Source: a virus. Taken from it: a DNA stretch of 32,967 nucleotides. The notes under the pieces are model-generated. The model saw only the letters and a list, made by a program, of their open reading frames with translations, did not search any database and was not told the DNA's origin. The position numbers and the translations under genes were made by a program. Positions 8,062-14,755 of the stretch are shown one piece after another. The stretch spans positions 1 to 32,967 of IMG/VR virus record IMGVR_UViG_3300012011_000004. One strand, written 5' to 3'. Positions within the stretch are counted from its first letter, which is position 1; every line of letters begins with the position of its first letter.

Positions 8062-8420
8062 ATAAGTTTCTCATTGCATCGGCCTTGGCCGGAAGTCTTG
8101 TGCTGGCATCGTGTGCGACCGTTCCGGGGATCGATCCGATCACGAAAAATCCCATCGCCAACGAAGTCACCAACATCACGGCGGCGGCGATCGCGATTTG
8201 CGGATTCCAGCCGACCGCCGCCACCATCACCAACATTCTTGCGACGTTCATTCCGGGTGCCAGTCCAATCACCAATATCATCAATCAGGTGGCAGGATCG
8301 ATCTGCAACGCGGTAACGACGAAGTCCGCTCGTTATGGCGGTGCGGCACCACAGGTCAACGGCGTGCCTATCCAGGGCCGGTTTGTGCAGAGCAGACGGC
8401 ACGGCGTTCGGCATCGCTGA
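8058..8420 (+). CDS. Phage lipoprotein, 120 aa
   Basis: Starts with an ATGA overlap; the Shine-Dalgarno GAAAGGA lies just upstream. The N-terminus MNKFLIASALAG...LASC is a lipoprotein signal with Cys 19 as the lipid-modified residue. The mature part is Ala/Ile/Thr/Asn-rich with two further Cys residues and ends in a basic tail. In a lysis cassette such a small outer-membrane lipoprotein could be an o-spanin; a partner i-spanin could be one of the coiled-coil genes downstream. That role is inference. Confidence 0.7.
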   Translation: MNKFLIASALAGSLVLASCATVPGIDPITKNPIANEVTNITAAAIAICGFQPTAATITNILATFIPGASPITNIINQVAGSICNAVTTKSARYGGAAPQVNGVPIQGRFVQSRRHGVRHR

Positions 8421-8445
8421 AGCGTGAGCAAGCGGGGATAGACCG

Positions 8446-8916
8446 ATGATGGCACCGCCAAAAAAGTCTGACAGTGGTGCTGTGGTCAAAACCGATCCAG
8501 ACCCCACGGACGCTGTAAGGGAGGCGCTGACGCTTGCGATAAAGAATCTCGACGAAAAGATCACGCAGCGTCTCGATGCCAGCGACAAGGCTGTGGAGCT
8601 GGCCAGGGATGAGGTGAAGAATTCCGCCCGTGATCTGGCGAAGGCCAACGCCGATGCTTTGGAGGCGGCACTTAAAACGACAACCAACTCTGCGAGTAAG
8701 CTGGCAGAGAGCTTCGAGACTGCCAACAAGGCGACCAATGAGAAGATTGACAGGCTTACGGAGCGCATCAACATCTGGACCGGCCGGGATGTCAGCGCGG
8801 TAGATAACAAGCAGGATCGCACGTCCGATAAGAGCCAAGCTATGTTTCTCATATCCGTCTTGATAGCGTTGGCAGCGCTGGTGGTTACCGTCGTGACGGC
8901 GTGGCGCGGTCACTGA
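8446..8916 (+). CDS. Coiled-coil protein with C-terminal membrane anchor
   Basis: 156 residues. After a short Pro/Lys N-terminus, residues about 20-115 are a long, Ala/Asp/Lys/Glu-rich amphipathic helix with heptad spacing. A single hydrophobic helix follows (MFLISVLIALAALVVTVV, about 131-150) and a short basic end. A tail-anchored coiled coil beside a lipoprotein could take part in envelope fusion like a spanin, but spanin i-subunits usually carry the anchor at the N-terminus. MM at the start leaves 8446 or 8449 possible. Confidence 0.65.
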   Translation: MMAPPKKSDSGAVVKTDPDPTDAVREALTLAIKNLDEKITQRLDASDKAVELARDEVKNSARDLAKANADALEAALKTTTNSASKLAESFETANKATNEKIDRLTERINIWTGRDVSAVDNKQDRTSDKSQAMFLISVLIALAALVVTVVTAWRGH

Positions 8917-8917
8917 A

Positions 8918-9109
8918 ATGGCTCAAAACTTCCTTTGCCAGACCGTCAACAAAAAAGACGGCATTCGCGTGGTGCATCTGACCTGCGATCACGACCCGTC
9001 GTCGCAGCCTATCGAAATGCTGATCAACACGCCGGCCGATCAATATCAGTCAGGCGACGTGTGGCTGGTCGAAATGACGCTGCTGTCGAGACCGCCGAAA
9101 TTGAACTGA
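8918..9109 (+). CDS. Small hypothetical protein, 63 aa
   Basis: Starts one base after the previous stop. Compact soluble protein beginning MAQNFLCQTV, with an HLTCDHD segment that could bind metal. It is followed by a Shine-Dalgarno for the DUF3309 gene. No family recognised. Confidence 0.6.
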   Translation: MAQNFLCQTVNKKDGIRVVHLTCDHDPSSQPIEMLINTPADQYQSGDVWLVEMTLLSRPPKLN

Positions 9110-9121
9110 AAGGGAAACATC

Positions 9122-9286
9122 ATGTCGCTCGGAACTATCATCTTAGTTGTGCTGATCCTGATGCTGCTCGGCGGATTTTCCGGCCTCGGCGGCGGGCCGT
9201 TCTATGGCACCGGATATTATGGTGGTGGTGGGCTCGGGCTGATCGTCGTCATCCTACTGATCCTGCTTTTGCTCGGCCGGCTGTAA
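9122..9286 (+). CDS. DUF3309 family small membrane protein
   Basis: 54 residues: MSLGTIILVVLILMLLGG, then a Gly/Tyr-rich loop (FYGTGYYGGGG), then a second hydrophobic helix ending LLLLGRL. This pattern is characteristic of DUF3309, common in Rhizobiales and other proteobacteria. Shine-Dalgarno GAAAGGGAAA upstream. Function unknown; two membrane segments in a lysis region would also fit a holin-like role. Confidence 0.85.
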   Translation: MSLGTIILVVLILMLLGGFSGLGGGPFYGTGYYGGGGLGLIVVILLILLLLGRL

Positions 9287-9564
9287 TGCCAATCGATCAG
9301 CCGCCAGTAATCATTGAACAGGTGAAGCCTGAGCCCACGGGACAGCAACAATGGTCTGCAATCATGGATTCGATCACGAGAGAGCAGGCGGTTGCGAGGA
9401 AATACCGCGCTGACGTGATGAATTTTACGGGCGCGGCAGCAAACGCCAAGACCGAAGCTGATGCCGCTGATATTCGTGTCGCATCTTTGCAGGTAATGAT
9501 GACGATGTTGCACGCAAAGTTAATTAGCCAAAAACTGAAGCTCATCGATGACGAGTGGCAATAA
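9286..9564 (+). CDS. Hypothetical helical protein, 92 aa
   Basis: ATG at 9286 shares its A with the preceding TAA. The product starts with a Pro-rich segment (MPIDQPPVIIEQVKPEP) and continues as a long polar helix with many Ala, Lys and Gln residues. No signal peptide or membrane segment. It may be a coiled-coil partner of the small membrane proteins around it. Confidence 0.6.
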   Translation: MPIDQPPVIIEQVKPEPTGQQQWSAIMDSITREQAVARKYRADVMNFTGAAANAKTEADAADIRVASLQVMMTMLHAKLISQKLKLIDDEWQ

Positions 9565-9579
9565 CAGGAGCGCGCGCTG

Positions 9580-9708
9580 ATGTACGACGATCGCCCCGAT
9601 CTCGATGGCGATATGTCATGGCTTGAGATACTCGCCATGATCGGGCTCGCCGTCGTTTGTCTGGGTGGGCTCGGCTACATCGCCTTGAAGCTGACAGGCC
9701 TGCTGTGA
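9580..9708 (+). CDS. 42-aa single-pass membrane protein
   Basis: Shine-Dalgarno AGGAG sits 9 bases upstream of ATG 9580. The acidic start MYDDRPDLDGDMSW precedes one hydrophobic helix (about residues 15-38). Overlaps the next GTG start by four bases (GTGA). An acidic outside-facing N-terminus and single helix suit a small holin accessory or pinholin-like peptide; unproven. Confidence 0.55.
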   Translation: MYDDRPDLDGDMSWLEILAMIGLAVVCLGGLGYIALKLTGLL

Positions 9709-10061
9709 AAGTAGCAGTTCTCGGTTTCATCCTCGGCCTGCTCGCCGCGCTGTTGCTTGGCCAGGTCAAGGCACGCGCGGAATCGTTTTCCGGCATGGCT
9801 TCCTACTATGGCAGTGAATCCGGCTCGCGCACCGCGTCGGGCCAGCGCTTCAATCAAGCCGCCATGACGGCCGCGCACCGCTCGCTGCCGTTCGGCACCA
9901 GGCTTCGCGTCAGCCATGGCGGGCGCAGCGTCGTGGTCACCATCAATGACCGCGGGCCGTTTATCCGCGGCCGGGTGTTGGATCTGTCATCGGGCGCCGC
10001 TCGCGCGGTCGGCCTCACGCATGCCGGCGTCGGACGGGTCACGGCGGAGATCCTGCGATGA
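9705..10061 (+). CDS. rlpA-like: RlpA-like septal-ring lytic transglycosylase domain protein
   Basis: GTG start at 9705 gives a signal peptide or membrane anchor (residues 1-25, ending KARA-E) and a single double-psi beta-barrel domain. Motifs: GMASYYG near 30, RTASGQRFN, AMTAAHRSLPFGT, INDRGPF and GRVLDLSSGAA. These are the conserved segments of RlpA, which cleaves glycan strands lacking peptide stems. At 118 residues it lacks the SPOR domain of host RlpA. It is the third peptidoglycan-active protein here and the only one with its own export signal. Confidence 0.85.
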   Translation: MKVAVLGFILGLLAALLLGQVKARAESFSGMASYYGSESGSRTASGQRFNQAAMTAAHRSLPFGTRLRVSHGGRSVVVTINDRGPFIRGRVLDLSSGAARAVGLTHAGVGRVTAEILR

Positions 10062-10270
10062 CGTTGCGGGCTGCAGCGCTCGCCCTGGCGCTTGTTTTCA
10101 TGACCATGGAAGCAGTCGCGGCCGATCCAAAACTCCCTGACGGCTTTTCCTGTTCCGATGTCAGGGCCAAGGTTGAAGAGCACGGACAATACATCGCCTA
10201 TGCATGGGCGAGGCTGCACGGCTATTCCAGGTATCAGATCAAGCAGGCGAGGAAGTGTTTGAAGGGGTAG
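10058..10270 (+). CDS. Small exported protein, 70 aa
   Basis: ATGA overlap with the RlpA-like gene. Residues 1-22 form a Sec signal peptide (ending AVAA-D). The mature 48 residues contain two Cys (FSCSDV and ARKCLKG) likely to be disulfide-bonded, and a helical HGQYIAYAWARLHGYSRYQ segment. Coupling to the RlpA-like gene suggests joint action in the periplasm. No named family recognised. Confidence 0.7.
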   Translation: MTLRAAALALALVFMTMEAVAADPKLPDGFSCSDVRAKVEEHGQYIAYAWARLHGYSRYQIKQARKCLKG

Positions 10271-10273
10271 GGT

Positions 10274-10324
10274 ATGATTCAATCTGACACCGCACAAGCT
10301 GAAGCATATCGCGATCACCCTGTC
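10274..10324 (+). repeat. Dispersed repeat copy 1 (forward, type A)
   Basis: Runs from ATGATTCAA to CACCCTGTC with the 34-base A-type spacing between ATTCAA and GCGATC. It supplies the start codon and first 17 codons of the 86-residue gene and pairs with inverted copy 2 at that gene's end. Confidence 0.8.
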
Positions 10325-10534
10325 AGCGATGATGTGGCGCTGCCGTATCTTTACCGATGGGATCGCCAAGGCTGCAAAGGCCGCGCCTGCAAAGTGCTGG
10401 CGCGCGGCAAGATGAATTCTTGTCTGGTCGAGTTCGCGGACGGCTATCAGATGGTGACAAGCCGAAACGCGATCAAGAAAAACATCAGCCAGGGTGATCG
10501 CAAACCAAAAGCAGATCGCTCCGTGCCCGGTTGA
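10274..10534 (+). CDS. Hypothetical protein carried between two inverted repeats
   Basis: 86 residues. The start codon and the N-terminus MIQSDTAQAEAYRDHPVS come from repeat copy 1. The last dozen residues and the stop codon lie in inverted copy 2. The unique middle (LPYLYRWDRQGCKGRAC ... DGYQMVTSRNAIKK) looks like a small beta-barrel with basic residues, so nucleic-acid binding is possible. Shine-Dalgarno AAGGGGTAGGG precedes the ATG. Only the central 55 or so residues are likely to be the ancestral domain. Confidence 0.65.
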   Translation: MIQSDTAQAEAYRDHPVSDDVALPYLYRWDRQGCKGRACKVLARGKMNSCLVEFADGYQMVTSRNAIKKNISQGDRKPKADRSVPG

Positions 10535-10539
10535 ATCAA
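10489..10539 (-). repeat. Dispersed repeat copy 2 (inverted, type B)
   Basis: On the minus strand it runs from TTGATTCAA to CACCCTGG with a GCTTTTGGTTTGCGATC core (35-base spacing). It is followed on the plus strand by a pyrimidine run, CCCTTTCCCC, also seen after copies 4 and 10. Closes the 10274-10534 cassette. Confidence 0.78.
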
Positions 10540-10570
10540 AAACCCTTTCCCCTTAACCCGGAGACTAGCC

Positions 10571-10732
10571 ATGCAGAACGTCGGACTGATTTTTCTGGCC
10601 TTCGCGTTTGTGTTTGCTTGCTTGTACACGCTAGGGATGGATGGTTTCGGCCGCGCCAGGATGCTTGGTTTGGTTTTTTCGTTCTGGATCGCCTCCGAAC
10701 TGATCGGAGGTCTGCCTCGCCTGTTTCATTGA
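10571..10732 (+). CDS. 53-aa membrane protein
   Basis: GGAG lies 8 bases before ATG 10571. The protein starts MQNVGLIFLAFAFVFACLYT, a hydrophobic helix, then a short polar loop (MDGFGRARM), then a second helix ending in GGLPRLFH. Two membrane passes, positive loop inside. No family recognised. Confidence 0.6.
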   Translation: MQNVGLIFLAFAFVFACLYTLGMDGFGRARMLGLVFSFWIASELIGGLPRLFH

Positions 10733-10846
10733 CGCGCCGGGATCGAGCGTTCCCTCAGACTGTCGTGTGAACGGCAAATTTGACTGCTCGCAGGCGGACG
10801 ACCTGCCGCCGATAGACCCAGGGCCGCGCTCCATCATGAGGGAACG
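10733..10846 (+). other. Short gap with a possible coupled mini-ORF
   Basis: No confident gene. In one frame GTG (about 10772) begins a 27-codon frame, starting VNGKFDCSQADDLPP, whose TGA overlaps the next ATG as ATGA. The same frame is open upstream to about 10698 without ATG and contains two Cys residues. It could be a small translated peptide or the remains of a longer gene. Confidence 0.25.
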
Positions 10847-10966
10847 ATGACCAAGCCACGCAAGAACCCTAACGACTCACTCCCCACCCGCAGCGAAACC
10901 ATAGTGATGATCCTGATGGTGGTCGGGATCATTGCGGCAATCGTCATCGGCAGGATCTACGGATGA
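10847..10966 (+). CDS. 39-aa single-pass membrane protein
   Basis: Shine-Dalgarno GAGGGA just upstream. The basic start MTKPRKNPND precedes one hydrophobic helix (VMILMVVGIIAAIVIG, about residues 20-35). The stop overlaps the following ATG as ATGA, which supports the call. Confidence 0.6.
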   Translation: MTKPRKNPNDSLPTRSETIVMILMVVGIIAAIVIGRIYG

Positions 10967-11145
10967 GACGCCTTAGCGCCGGTCAACGCGCCAGCATCGA
11001 GCGGATGTGCCGCGACGGCGAGAAGTACGCCTATATCGCCGCATCGCTGAAGGTCTCGGTCCAGACTGTCTGCCGCGTGGCCGCACTGGCCGGTCTTGCT
11101 CGCGGCAAAGGCAACCGGCCACGCGCGCCATGCTCGCCGCCCTGA
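10963..11145 (+). CDS. Small helix-turn-helix protein
   Basis: 60 residues; ATGA overlap with the gene upstream. Residues about 8-45 (QRASIERMCRDGEKYAYIAASLKVSVQTVCRVA) read as a homeodomain-like helix-turn-helix: first helix, A-Y-I-A-A-S-L turn, then a recognition helix beginning SVQTVCRV. Probably a DNA-binding regulator. Its last codons overlap the next gene in another frame. Confidence 0.65.
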   Translation: MRRLSAGQRASIERMCRDGEKYAYIAASLKVSVQTVCRVAALAGLARGKGNRPRAPCSPP

Positions 11146-11528
11146 TGCCGCGCATTGCCGCAGTTCTGGTGTTGCTGGTGTCCCCCGCATTCGCCCGCGA
11201 TCTGGGCCAATGGCAAAATGCCGATCCGGCGATCCGGGAATGGTATCAATCGCTGATGCAGCCCGACGCTCCGGGGGCGAGTTGCTGCGGAGAAGCCGAT
11301 GCCTATTTCTGCGACGACGTCCATGTTCGCGGCGGCAAAACTTACTGCAAGATCACCGATGATCGTCCCGATGAGCCGGCCGGGCGTCCGCACCGCGAGA
11401 TAGGAGAGGAATTCGAGATCCCGCCAAATAAGCTGAAGTGGGATTCCGGCAATCCTGCTGGCCACACCATTCTGTTCTTGGGCCGGTCGGATTATGTTTT
11501 TTGCTTCGTGCAGGCAGGTGGAGTCTGA
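11130..11528 (+). CDS. Exported Cys-rich protein, 132 aa
   Basis: Start at ATG 11130 gives a signal peptide (MLAALMPRIAAVLVLLVSPAFA-R). The mature protein has GASCCGEADAYFCDD and KTYCKIT segments, with Cys pairs that would form disulfides or bind metal, and a late VFCFV segment. It begins DLGQWQNADPAIREWYQSLM, a feature I associate with proteins common in Rhizobiales genomes and phages. Function unknown. It is the last plus-strand gene before the repeat-flanked minus-strand gene. Confidence 0.75.
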   Translation: MLAALMPRIAAVLVLLVSPAFARDLGQWQNADPAIREWYQSLMQPDAPGASCCGEADAYFCDDVHVRGGKTYCKITDDRPDEPAGRPHREIGEEFEIPPNKLKWDSGNPAGHTILFLGRSDYVFCFVQAGGV

Positions 11529-11529
11529 C

Positions 11530-11601
11530 GTGAGGGAGGATTTGATTCAAGCGACCACGGAGCGATCCGCTTTTGGTTTGCGATCATCCTGTCAGCGATG
11601 A
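11530..11601 (+). CDS. 23-aa leader peptide encoded by repeat copy 3
   Basis: GTG at 11530, one base after the previous stop, opens a 23-codon frame that runs through the repeat and ends TGA in CGATGATGG. The peptide contains LIQATTERSAFGLRS. There is no downstream plus-strand gene to couple to, so it may be a by-product of the repeat. Similar peptides occur at other copies. Confidence 0.25.
   Translation: MREDLIQATTERSAFGLRSSCQR
11542..11593 (+). repeat. Dispersed repeat copy 3 (forward, type B)
   Basis: TTGATTCAA to CATCCTGTC with the GGAGCGATC and TTTTGGTTTGCGATC core of type B. Preceded by GAGGGAGGA. Pairs with inverted copy 4; together they bracket the minus-strand moron-like gene at 11653-12030. 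Confidence 0.8.
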
Positions 11602-11612
11602 TGGTGCGCCAA

Positions 11613-11646
11613 TGAAAATCCCCGCGCCCTTTGGTAGAGCGCGGGG
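11613..11646 (-). terminator. Rho-independent terminator of the moron-like gene
   Basis: On the minus strand, seven bases after the gene's stop codon, CCCCGCGC and GCGCGGGG form a perfect 8-base stem around an 11-base loop, followed by ATTTTCATT. The stem and T-rich tail fit an intrinsic terminator. Confidence 0.75.
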
Positions 11647-11652
11647 TGATTG

Positions 11653-12030
11653 TTAGGCGGCTTGCTTCTCGGTCAGTTTGCCAATGACATCTTCCCATGT
11701 GTCGCCCTGAGCCTTGACGAGGAAAAACATGCCGTTCGACGTACCGACCGTGAAACGATAGTGACGGGTGATTCCGAACAGTTCGTCGCAACACTTCTTC
11801 GCTTCCGCATGGGCGGCCTTCAGTTGCTGATACTCTGCGTCGGCCTGAAGGACTTCCATCCTGCGTGCTTCCATCTGTTCGCTCAGAGTTTTCCGTTTCG
11901 CGGTTGCATCTGGCAGCTTGGTCATGGCCTCGTCCCGGTCGTCTTGGTCCGGGGCCTTCGGGTCGATCCGGTAGCCAAGTGACTTGCCGAGGATTTTGCC
12001 AAGCCTCTTGATCGCTACTGCGCGTTCCAT
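11653..12030 (-). CDS. Hypothetical moron-like protein
   Basis: I choose ATG 12030 (start MERAVAIKRL; 125 aa) because GGAG lies six bases upstream and a TATAAT element lies at 12083-12088. An upstream ATG at 12084 in the same frame overlaps that TATAAT and lacks a Shine-Dalgarno. The protein has a basic N-terminal part (KRLGKILGKSLGYRID), a long helical, probably coiled-coil middle (about 40-85), a CC pair, and a C-terminal HYRFTVGTSNGMFFLVKAQGDTWEDVIGKL. It faces against the late genes, has its own promoter and terminator and sits between two inverted repeats: the hallmarks of a phage moron. Function unknown. Confidence 0.7.
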   Translation of the reverse strand: MERAVAIKRLGKILGKSLGYRIDPKAPDQDDRDEAMTKLPDATAKRKTLSEQMEARRMEVLQADAEYQQLKAAHAEAKKCCDELFGITRHYRFTVGTSNGMFFLVKAQGDTWEDVIGKLTEKQAA

Positions 12031-12075
12031 TTTCATCTCCACAGTTTCAAACAGCCCACGCACTTCCTGTGCGCG

Positions 12076-12111
12076 TGAGGCCATTATAGCAAATCGACTT
12101 TTGCGAATTTC
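12076..12111 (-). promoter_or_regulatory. Extended -10 promoter of the moron-like gene
   Basis: Minus strand TTTGCTATAATGG: TATAAT at 12083-12088 preceded by TG-N, an extended -10. The hexamer 17 bases upstream (GAAATT) is a poor -35, as is usual with extended -10 promoters. Transcription would begin near 12076, upstream of ATG 12030. Confidence 0.6.
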
Positions 12112-12542
12112 GGTTTTGCGTTCGTTTCATCGTGTGATGTGCCTGCGGTTAAAGGCTAACTTGCATTGCGAGAAATCGCTTGACCCGATAAACGCTAGTC
12201 AACTTGCATCGGATCAGCCACATCACATTCGAGAAGTCCGCATTCTATCGAAGTAACAATTCGTGAGAAGGACTCGCTGACCGTGTGATTGCGAGACGTT
12301 TTCAACTTGCTAAGTGGTCGCTTGAACCAAAAAACCTTCCCTTCCCCAAACCGCCGCTTTTTCCCCCAAGGACGGCGGTCAGCGCGATTTCGGTCTGGAA
12401 TCCTTCGTCGCGCGAAAGTCCCGTCATTCGTTCGTGCCCCCTGAGCGGATGGCGGGCTCTTTTTCAATTCGGCGCCGTTCGCAGCCGTTCGTAACTGCGG
12501 TCCCCGGTCCCCGGCCGCGGTGCCCTCACGTAGCTCCGGCGC
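12112..12542. other. Gene-free region beside the integrase; candidate attP zone
   Basis: About 430 bases without a convincing gene, between the moron-like gene and the integrase end. It contains repeat copy 4 (12279-12330), a pyrimidine and C-rich stretch after it, and near 12494-12521 an imperfect inverted repeat ACTGCGG/CCGCGGT around a direct repeat of TCCCCGG. Frames on either strand here have no ribosome binding sites. By position it could hold the attachment site, but no crossover core can be named from one sequence. Confidence 0.35.
12279..12330 (-). repeat. Dispersed repeat copy 4 (inverted, degenerate)
   Basis: Most diverged copy. On the minus strand it reads TTGGTTCAA (losing the GATTC) and GCAATCACACGGTC (losing GATC). 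The leader frame is interrupted by TAG. Followed on the plus strand by AAAAAACCTTCCC as in copies 2 and 8. Pairs with copy 3. Confidence 0.65.
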
Positions 12543-14192
12543 TTATGGCCCTATACACTCCATTGCAAATAGCGGGATTCCCTCGTTGGGGTTAACCCCG
12601 TAGCGGGCTCCCGCTACCACCTTAACCCCCGACACAGAACCATCCGGAAATACGGGCGCCCCGATCAGCGCCGCCAGCCGGCCGTTGACCGTGAGCCAGA
12701 CCGGTCCGCCGGGTTCGGTTCGGTGCACGGTCACGCTTTCGATCAGTTCGCGGATCGATGCGGCCATGGCGGTTGTTCCGTCGCGCGCGGCAATGGCGGA
12801 TGCCAGATTGTCCACCACTTTGAGGTAATGTGCGGTCGCAGCCGGGTGAAGTGCAACCACCTTGACCGGCTCGGAAAGTCGTTCGAGTTCGGATTGAAGC
12901 CGCAGCTTTTCCCGCTCGAGGTCGGAGATCTTGCCGGTGAATTCGGCGACCGGCGCATCTGAGTCCAGCATGGCTTCCATGAGACGCGAAAGGCGTCTGG
13001 TCGTGTCCGACAATTGGCGGGACAATTGGGGGCGGATACTTTCGGCCGCGCCGGCCAGCCTTCTGCGTTCATCGTGGTAGGTTTTCAGGAAGTGCCGGAT
13101 CGCGCGCGGATCGACCAGGTGATGCCGCAGCCCTGACAGCACGGTCGCTTCGATGGTCCGCAGGTAATAGGTCCGTGAATTGTCGCAGGCCTTGGCATTG
13201 TGATGCGCCGTGCACACGATGCGCACCCCGCCGCGGTCGGTCCCCTTGATCGACATGCCGCCGCCGCAGGTGCCGCAGCGGAGCAAGCCTGAGAGAAGTG
13301 CCTTTGGCTTTCGCCGTAGTGCCGGACTTGACTTGCGGCGCGTCTGCCGGATACGCGTCGCATGGTCGAATATCTCCGGCGCCACGATCATCAGATGCGG
13401 CACTTCGGCGCGCTGCCACTCGCTTTCCGGGTTCGACCGCGAGACGCGCTTTCCGGTCTCCGGATCCTTGATCATGCGCACCCGGTTCCAGACCAGCCGG
13501 CCGCAATAGACCTCGTTGCCCAAAATGCCGTTGTGACGGTTGTTCGATCCGGTGAGCGCGCCGGGCTGCCAATGTTTTCCCCGCGGCGGTTTTATCATTT
13601 CGACATTGAGCCGACGCGCAATCGCGGGCGTGCGCTCGCCAGCGAGATACTCTTCGAAGATGCGCCGGATGATCGCGGCCTGGGCCTCGTTGACGGTCCA
13701 CATCCCAGGCCGGCCGGGCGTGGTGTCGTAGCCGTAGGCCAATCCGCCGGCGTGCTTGCCCTCCCGGATGTTGCCGGCCGCGCGCCGTCTTATCTTGTGC
13801 GCCAGATCGGTCAGAAACAGCGCCCCGACAATGCCGCGAATGCCGACCTGGACCTGATCGGTGCGGCCTTGGGTGTGCACGGCGAGGATATCGACGCCGG
13901 CAAAGGTCAGCCGGTCGTAAATCCACGGCAGATCGGTTTGCGAGCGTGACAGCCGGTCGAGTTCTTCGACGATCAATCTATCGAATAATCCGGCCTTGGC
14001 CGCAGCAAGCATGTCGGCGACGCCGGGACGGCCGTGGATCGAAGCGCCGGAGCGGGCGCGGTCGGAAAACACCGATACCACCTTCAAGCCATCGCGTTCG
14101 GCCTTGGCCCGGCACAGGGCAACCTGGTCCTCGATCGAGCGGTCGTTCTGCTTGTCGTCGGAAAACCGGGCATAGATCGCGGCGCGTTTCAT
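12543..14192 (-). CDS. int: Large serine recombinase (phage integrase)
   Basis: About 549 residues from ATG 14192. A TTG six bases earlier is also in frame, but ATG is preferred; its context has no clear Shine-Dalgarno and is coupled to the upstream gene. Resolvase domain, residues 1-140: AAIYARFS with nucleophile Ser 11, the SIEDQ segment, SGASIHGRPG and the EELDRLSRS arginine motif. Recombinase domain about 160-270. Zinc ribbon about 300-350 with LLRCGTCGGGMSIKG and later Cys residues. Coiled-coil segment about 375-440, typical of large serine integrases. Catalyses site-specific integration between attP and attB; excision normally needs a small directionality factor, for which the small neighbours are candidates. 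Confidence 0.93.
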   Translation of the reverse strand: MKRAAIYARFSDDKQNDRSIEDQVALCRAKAERDGLKVVSVFSDRARSGASIHGRPGVADMLAAAKAGLFDRLIVEELDRLSRSQTDLPWIYDRLTFAGVDILAVHTQGRTDQVQVGIRGIVGALFLTDLAHKIRRRAAGNIREGKHAGGLAYGYDTTPGRPGMWTVNEAQAAIIRRIFEEYLAGERTPAIARRLNVEMIKPPRGKHWQPGALTGSNNRHNGILGNEVYCGRLVWNRVRMIKDPETGKRVSRSNPESEWQRAEVPHLMIVAPEIFDHATRIRQTRRKSSPALRRKPKALLSGLLRCGTCGGGMSIKGTDRGGVRIVCTAHHNAKACDNSRTYYLRTIEATVLSGLRHHLVDPRAIRHFLKTYHDERRRLAGAAESIRPQLSRQLSDTTRRLSRLMEAMLDSDAPVAEFTGKISDLEREKLRLQSELERLSEPVKVVALHPAATAHYLKVVDNLASAIAARDGTTAMAASIRELIESVTVHRTEPGGPVWLTVNGRLAALIGAPVFPDGSVSGVKVVAGARYGVNPNEGIPLFAMECIGP

Positions 14193-14194
14193 CG

Positions 14195-14446
14195 TCAAAT
14201 TCGAATAGCTTCGTCGAAGCGCGCGGCATCCGTCCCCGGCTTGGCGGTGATCTTGCGCGCTTCCATGTCGACGTCGTGCTCCGCGAGGAAATCAGCCTCG
14301 GTCCAAGACATAGATTCCACTCGGCTCAACCGATGCCAGACCTTTGCGCCGCAGTGCGGGCAGTCCTCCGGAAGATAGGCTGGCGTTTTCTCCGGCATTG
14401 CCAGTGAAAGACTTCCGTCACAGCAAGGGTACGATCCAAATATCAC
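14195..14446 (-). CDS. Small zinc-ribbon protein, 83 aa
   Basis: GTG start at 14446 with GGAGG eight bases upstream. Ends two bases before the integrase ATG, so the two are probably co-translated. Cys residues in YPCCDG and CPHCGAKVWH form a likely zinc site. The remainder is acidic and helical. Being coupled to the integrase, it could be a recombination directionality factor, though zinc ribbons are not a known hallmark of those. Function otherwise unknown. Confidence 0.65.
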   Translation of the reverse strand: MIFGSYPCCDGSLSLAMPEKTPAYLPEDCPHCGAKVWHRLSRVESMSWTEADFLAEHDVDMEARKITAKPGTDAARFDEAIRI

Positions 14447-14482
14447 GGCACCGCCTCCATATCCGCCGGCATTGGGCCGGTA

Positions 14483-14755
14483 TCAGACCCTCTGGCACAC
14501 GGATGTGCTGACCTCGTAGGGCGTGAATAACCAAGTTTTAGGGCCGTCGCCGCAGTAGTCTCGAACGCCGGTAAAGTGGCCCGTAATCGACCATCGGCCG
14601 TCTCTTTTATCTTCAACCGGATCGTCCCATTCCACTATATAGGGTGCACAATATGGAGACTTGACCAGCGCTGCCGCGGCGGCAACAGAATCTGCAACGC
14701 CCAAAATATGTGTACAGCTGGGAACATCGTCGTTTTCGATCACAAAGATCCTCAT
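14483..14755 (-). CDS. Hypothetical protein, 90 aa
   Basis: ATG 14755 overlaps the stop of the upstream gene (ATGA). The protein starts MRIFVIENDDVPSCTHILGV, continues with an Ala-rich helix, and has several aromatic residues and WDDPVEDK ... GRWSITGHFTG in the middle. No family recognised. Confidence 0.65.
   Translation of the reverse strand: MRIFVIENDDVPSCTHILGVADSVAAAAALVKSPYCAPYIVEWDDPVEDKRDGRWSITGHFTGVRDYCGDGPKTWLFTPYEVSTSVCQRV

Noticed and set aside
12195-12467. 90-codon minus-strand frame in the gap before the integrase.
   Set aside because: Part of it is repeat copy 4 and the rest is basic, low-information sequence; no ribosome binding site found.
12494-12521. Imperfect inverted repeat as a definite attP.
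   Set aside because: Its similarity to an attachment site is only positional; without an integrated relative the crossover cannot be identified.
13069-13926. 285-codon minus-strand frame inside the integrase gene.
   Set aside because: Arg/Ala-rich composition typical of an out-of-frame reading; the other frame has an intact serine recombinase.
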